Part shown: positions 61,095-64,000 of the stretch, in pieces | How the letters are laid out: each line of letters begins with the position of its first letter | How positions within the stretch are numbered: the first letter of the stretch is position 1 | DNA from: Prauserella salsuginis | GTDB lineage: Bacteria > Actinomycetota > Actinomycetes > Mycobacteriales > Pseudonocardiaceae | NCBI RefSeq assembly: GCF_024648885.1 | Contig: NZ_JANBBF010000009.1 | Location: 310,001 to 374,000 of the forward strand | Reading direction: 5' to 3' | Length of the DNA stretch: 64,000 nt | Program-made: the position numbers and the translations under genes | The notes under the pieces: model-generated | Told to the model about the DNA's origin: nothing | Seen by the model: the letters and a program-made list of their open reading frames with translations, nothing else | Databases searched by the model: none

Positions 61095-61129
61095 CGTGTT
61101 GGCTGTGTTCGTCACGCGCGTGAGCGTAG

Positions 61130-61336
61130 TCACCCGGCGGGCGTCAGCTCCCGGTTTCGTGGTGCGCGCTCCGGGTAGGGACCCCAGCCGTACTCGGCGA
61201 CGACCGAGGGCACGGTCGTGAACACCCAGTTCTCGACACCGCCGCCCATGATCTCGGCGTACCGCTCCGCCGCCTCCCGGTTCGCGAACCGGATCTGCTG
61301 GTCGCGCAAGGCCCGGTGAGTGATCTTGCAGGCCAT
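61130..61336 (-). CDS. Small conserved-looking protein, function unknown
   Basis: 68 residues from the ATG giving [27 protein letters not shown] lies six bases upstream, which decides this start over the ATG two codons earlier. The rest reads [48 protein letters not shown]. It has no membrane helix or signal. It sits just upstream of the arginine deiminase gene on the same strand, 35 bp away, so the two may form a unit. I do not recognise the family. Confidence 0.6.
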   Translation of the reverse strand: MACKITHRALRDQQIRFANREAAERYAEIMGGGVENWVFTTVPSVVAEYGWGPYPERAPRNRELTPAG

Positions 61337-61489
61337 CTCCATCCCCTCCGACACAGTCCTTTCCGTCTTCGGCGGCGGCGCTGCCCGTCCGCCTGCGTTC
61401 CCCACTCGATCGCCACCTCCCGGCGGCGCCGGTTGGCCGACGAACTGCCGGTGAGTCGATGCACTGCCGCTGGGTCGACGAACTGTCGT

Positions 61490-61625
61490 ACCCGCGACGT
61501 ACCTTCCTTCTGTTCGACGCTCTTCTGATCGGCGCCGAGTCCATTCGGTGCTCTTCTGTTCGAGGCCGAGTCTGTTCGAACTCGAGTCCGTTCGACGCCG
61601 AGTCCGTTCGATGCCGGGGCTTCCT
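61490..61625. repeat. About 17-19 bp repeats with core GCCGAGTCCGTTCGACG
   Basis: Successive drifting copies such as GCCGAGTCCATTCGGTG, GGCCGAGTCTGTTCGAAC, TCGAGTCCGTTCGACG and CCGAGTCCGTTCGATG run between the small-protein gene and the CPBP gene. The rest of the 459-bp gap (61337-61795) has no gene that I can support. Confidence 0.7.
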
Positions 61626-61795
61626 TCCGACGTCCGGATCCCCTGCAGTCCGGACGGTGGTGAAGGTCGGCAGCCCCTGCGCGGCGCCGGTCACAAGTAG
61701 AACACACGTTCGATGATGCGTGCAAACCTCCTGGTCGTGGTCAGGTCGGCGATCATGACCGCGAGCGGTTCGGGGAGTCGATCAGGACGAGGCGA

Positions 61796-62641
61796 CTACG
61801 GCAGCCAAGCGACGTGGTCGCGCACCGCCGAATAACCCACGAACGCGACGACGTCGAGCAGGGTGTGCGCGGCGACCAGTGGCCACAGGCGGTTCGTGCG
61901 CTGCCACACGCGGCCGAAGATCAATCCCATGGCGACGTTGCCGAGGAATCCGCCGAAGCCCTGGTAGAGGTGGTACGAACCGCGCAGGACCGCGGAAATG
62001 ATCAAGCTCGTATTCTCGCCTATGCCGAGCTGTCTCAATCGGGTGATCAGGTACCCGACGACGAGTACCTCCTCGGCGAAGCCGTTGCCGAAGGCCGACA
62101 GGGTCAGCGTGATCGGCCGCCACCACGTCTCACCCAGTGTCGACGGCTGCACGGCGAGGTTCAGACCGAACTGCCACATGGCGAGGTAGAACAGCAGCCC
62201 CGGGATCCCGATCAGCGCGGTGAGACCGATGCTCCATCGCAGATCGGCGGCCTGCGGCCGGCGCGGAAGGCCGACCTCGGCGAGCTTCATGCCGCCGCGC
62301 CACAGCAGGTACACGCCCAGTGCGCCCCACGCGACGAGCTGAGTGGCGCTGAGTAGTTGGAAGAGGAGATCGATTATCTCGTTGGTGGCCCGAGACGTGT
62401 TGATCGCGACCTCTTGATCACTCAGCGTCTCGGGTTGTAGCAGTGCGTCGACCAGTGAGAGCAGAGAGCGTGCGCCTGATAAACCAAGTGTGATCGTAAA
62501 CACAAGGACGACTTCGACGGTCAGCATCCGCCGTCGTCGAGCGTCGTCACCGGTGGGAACCGGCGGTGGAAACGGTGCGCTGTGAGGTGTAAACCACCTG
62601 CGCAACCAGCGATTCAGGCGATCGCGTTGGCCGGAGGACAC
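61796..62641 (-). CDS. CPBP family intramembrane metalloprotease
   Basis: 281 residues with about eight helices. The Abi/CAAX protease motifs are FGNGFAEEVLVVGYLITRL (EE-x3-R-like pair with Glu-Glu), RGSYHLYQGFGGFLGNVAMG with the metal-binding His, and LVAAHTLLDVVAF with the second His. Members cleave prenylated or other membrane peptides or act in bacteriocin immunity and protein secretion. Here the substrate is unknown. It is divergent from the second BCCT gene with a 155-bp gap. Confidence 0.9.
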   Translation of the reverse strand: MSSGQRDRLNRWLRRWFTPHSAPFPPPVPTGDDARRRRMLTVEVVLVFTITLGLSGARSLLSLVDALLQPETLSDQEVAINTSRATNEIIDLLFQLLSATQLVAWGALGVYLLWRGGMKLAEVGLPRRPQAADLRWSIGLTALIGIPGLLFYLAMWQFGLNLAVQPSTLGETWWRPITLTLSAFGNGFAEEVLVVGYLITRLRQLGIGENTSLIISAVLRGSYHLYQGFGGFLGNVAMGLIFGRVWQRTNRLWPLVAAHTLLDVVAFVGYSAVRDHVAWLP

Positions 62642-62796
62642 CCGGGAACACTAACGCCCCGTCACGGGCCCGACACCGACCGGGGGAATCGTGAATCATC
62701 ACGATCCCACTAACAATGCGGCCGGTTATCAATAAATCGCCCGAACGGCCTACTAGGGTGCAGCGGTTGAAAGAAACGATGAAGGAGGAGAGCCTC

Positions 62797-64000
62797 GTGG
62801 CGGAAACGTCAGAAGCTGAGGCCGCGCCATCCACATCGCCGAAGGGTCAATCCTCTGGTCACAAGGGGGTCGCGCCGAGGGTCTTCTGGCCCTCCGTGAT
62901 CATCGTGCTGGCCTTCGTCCTGATCTCGGTGATCTTCCCCGACACCGTCGCGGAGATCGTCGGGAACATCCAGGACGCCGTGATCGGCACGTTCAGCTGG
63001 TACTACCTGCTGCTCGTGTCCGTGTTCGTGGCCTTCGCGATCTGGATCGGTGTCAGCCACTTCGGTGACATCAAGCTCGGACCCGACGACGAGGGTCCGG
63101 AGTTCGGCCTCGGTTCGTGGTTCGCGATGCTGTTCGCGGCCGGCATGGGTATCGGTCTGGTGTTCTGGGGGGTGGCGGAGCCACTTAACCACTTCGCCGG
63201 TATCCCGAACCGCGCCACCGGGATCGAGGAGGGCACCGAAGCGGGCGCCCACGACTCGATCCTGCAGGCGGTGCTGCACTGGGGGCTGCACCCGTGGGCG
63301 ATCTACGTCGTGGTCGGTGTGGCCATCGCGTACGCCATCCACCGCAAGAAGCGGCCGGTGTCGATCCGGTACGCCCTCGAGGGCGTGCTGGGTAGGAAGG
63401 TCAACGGCTGGATCGGTGACGTCATCGACATCGCGGCGATCTGCGGCACCCTGTTCGGTGTCGCGACGTCGCTGGGTCTCGGCGTCATGCAGGTCGCTGC
63501 CGGGTTGAGCTTCATCGACGTCATCGAGGAGCCGAACAACCTGACCTACGTGATCCTCATCGGTGCGATCACGACGGCCGCGGTGGTGTCCGTGGTCACG
63601 GGTCTGAAGAAGGGCATCAAGTACATCTCGAACATCAACCTCGGCCTCGCGGCCGCGCTGTTGATCTTCGTGCTGATCGCCGGTCCGACCCTGTTCATCT
63701 TCCGTGACGTGGTGCAGACGTTCGGTGACTACCTGCAGAACATCCTGCAGATGAGCGTCAACACCACCGCCTACTCGGGCGAGAACGGCACCGAGTGGCA
63801 GGGCTGGTGGACCACGTACTACTGGGCCTGGTGGATCTCGTGGGCGCCCTTCGTGGGTGTGTTCATCGCGCGGATCTCGCGTGGCCGCACGGTGCGTCAG
63901 TTCGTCGCCGGTGTGCTGCTGGTGCCGACCGTGGTCGCGATCATCTGGTTCTGCGTCATGGGTGGCACGGCGCTCTACCGTGAGCTGTTCGGCCAGGGCG
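62797..64000 (+). CDS. BCCT family transporter, 3' truncated by the window edge
   Basis: The frame starts at a GTG (MAETSEAEAAPSTSPKGQ-like N-terminus) preceded by AAGGAGGAG and stays open to base 64000, giving 401 visible residues. It is closely similar to the BCCT protein at 56162-58138: VAPRVFWPSVIIVLAFVLIS, MLFAAGMGIGLVFWGVAEPL, and YYWAWWISWAPFVGVFIARI then SRGRTVRQF. It likely imports betaine, choline or a related compound. The C-terminal third lies outside the window. Together with the first BCCT it gives two osmolyte importers within 7 kb. Confidence 0.94.
   Translation, partial: MAETSEAEAAPSTSPKGQSSGHKGVAPRVFWPSVIIVLAFVLISVIFPDTVAEIVGNIQDAVIGTFSWYYLLLVSVFVAFAIWIGVSHFGDIKLGPDDEGPEFGLGSWFAMLFAAGMGIGLVFWGVAEPLNHFAGIPNRATGIEEGTEAGAHDSILQAVLHWGLHPWAIYVVVGVAIAYAIHRKKRPVSIRYALEGVLGRKVNGWIGDVIDIAAICGTLFGVATSLGLGVMQVAAGLSFIDVIEEPNNLTYVILIGAITTAAVVSVVTGLKKGIKYISNINLGLAAALLIFVLIAGPTLFIFRDVVQTFGDYLQNILQMSVNTTAYSGENGTEWQGWWTTYYWAWWISWAPFVGVFIARISRGRTVRQFVAGVLLVPTVVAIIWFCVMGGTALYRELFGQG

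Overview
The window is about 64 kb of very GC-rich DNA with dense genes, frequent GTG starts and families typical of Actinobacteria: a SigE-type sigma factor, a PucR regulator, DUF5926, DUF4328, SHOCT-like proteins and an IdeR-type iron box. I infer a Pseudonocardiales-like actinomycete (Amycolatopsis, Saccharomonospora or Prauserella type). The species cannot be fixed from sequence alone. I see no phage, transposase, CRISPR array or large island, so this reads as ordinary chromosome.

Layout. 1-7.5 kb: the 3' part of a gamma-glutamyltransferase, a membrane-tethered protein with a MalE-like domain, two small enzyme-fold proteins, a large membrane acyltransferase with a long disordered tail, and a PIG-V-like mannosyltransferase. 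7.5-14.4 kb: a 1259-residue fusion of two glycosyltransferase domains with an FkbM methyltransferase, followed by two paralogous single-pass proteins that share an N-terminal SHOCT-like motif. 14.5-22.7 kb: msrA, a glycerophosphodiesterase, a DUF4231/SLATT membrane protein, a Nudix remnant with a 21-22 bp repeat tract, a divergent PucR/D-amino-acid dehydrogenase pair, an FAD monooxygenase and the thyA-folA pair. 22.8-27.5 kb: a three-gene SDR operon facing a MarR repressor across an AT-rich operator cluster, then tspO.

27.5-33.7 kb is the most coherent functional unit. An IclR regulator, a class III CoA-transferase and a short citrate-synthase-like (citryl-CoA lyase type) protein are divergent from tctC-tctB-tctA, a tripartite tricarboxylate transporter. 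Together they suggest carboxylate uptake, CoA activation by transfer, and cleavage. 33.7-40.7 kb: small regulators and enzymes, a TetR/ABC-F operon with a perfect 18-bp operator-like palindrome, and tRNA-Gly(GCC).

40.8-56 kb: a membrane-tethered ECF sigma factor; an Fpg/Nei glycosylase; a LytS-type kinase, S49 peptidase, LytTR regulator, small membrane protein and SSS-type acetate-like symporter in one collinear block; rhodanese; DUF4328; cytochrome P450; DUF5926; DUF952; and a SigE-family sigma factor overlapping a membrane-anchored partner. 56-64 kb: two BCCT osmolyte transporters (the second cut by the window edge) bracket a ferritin gene with inverted iron-box-like sites, an arginine deiminase and a CPBP protease.

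Two themes recur. Many membrane proteins carry long, repetitive, disordered tails. Many intergenic gaps hold degenerate tandem repeats whose unit differs at each locus.
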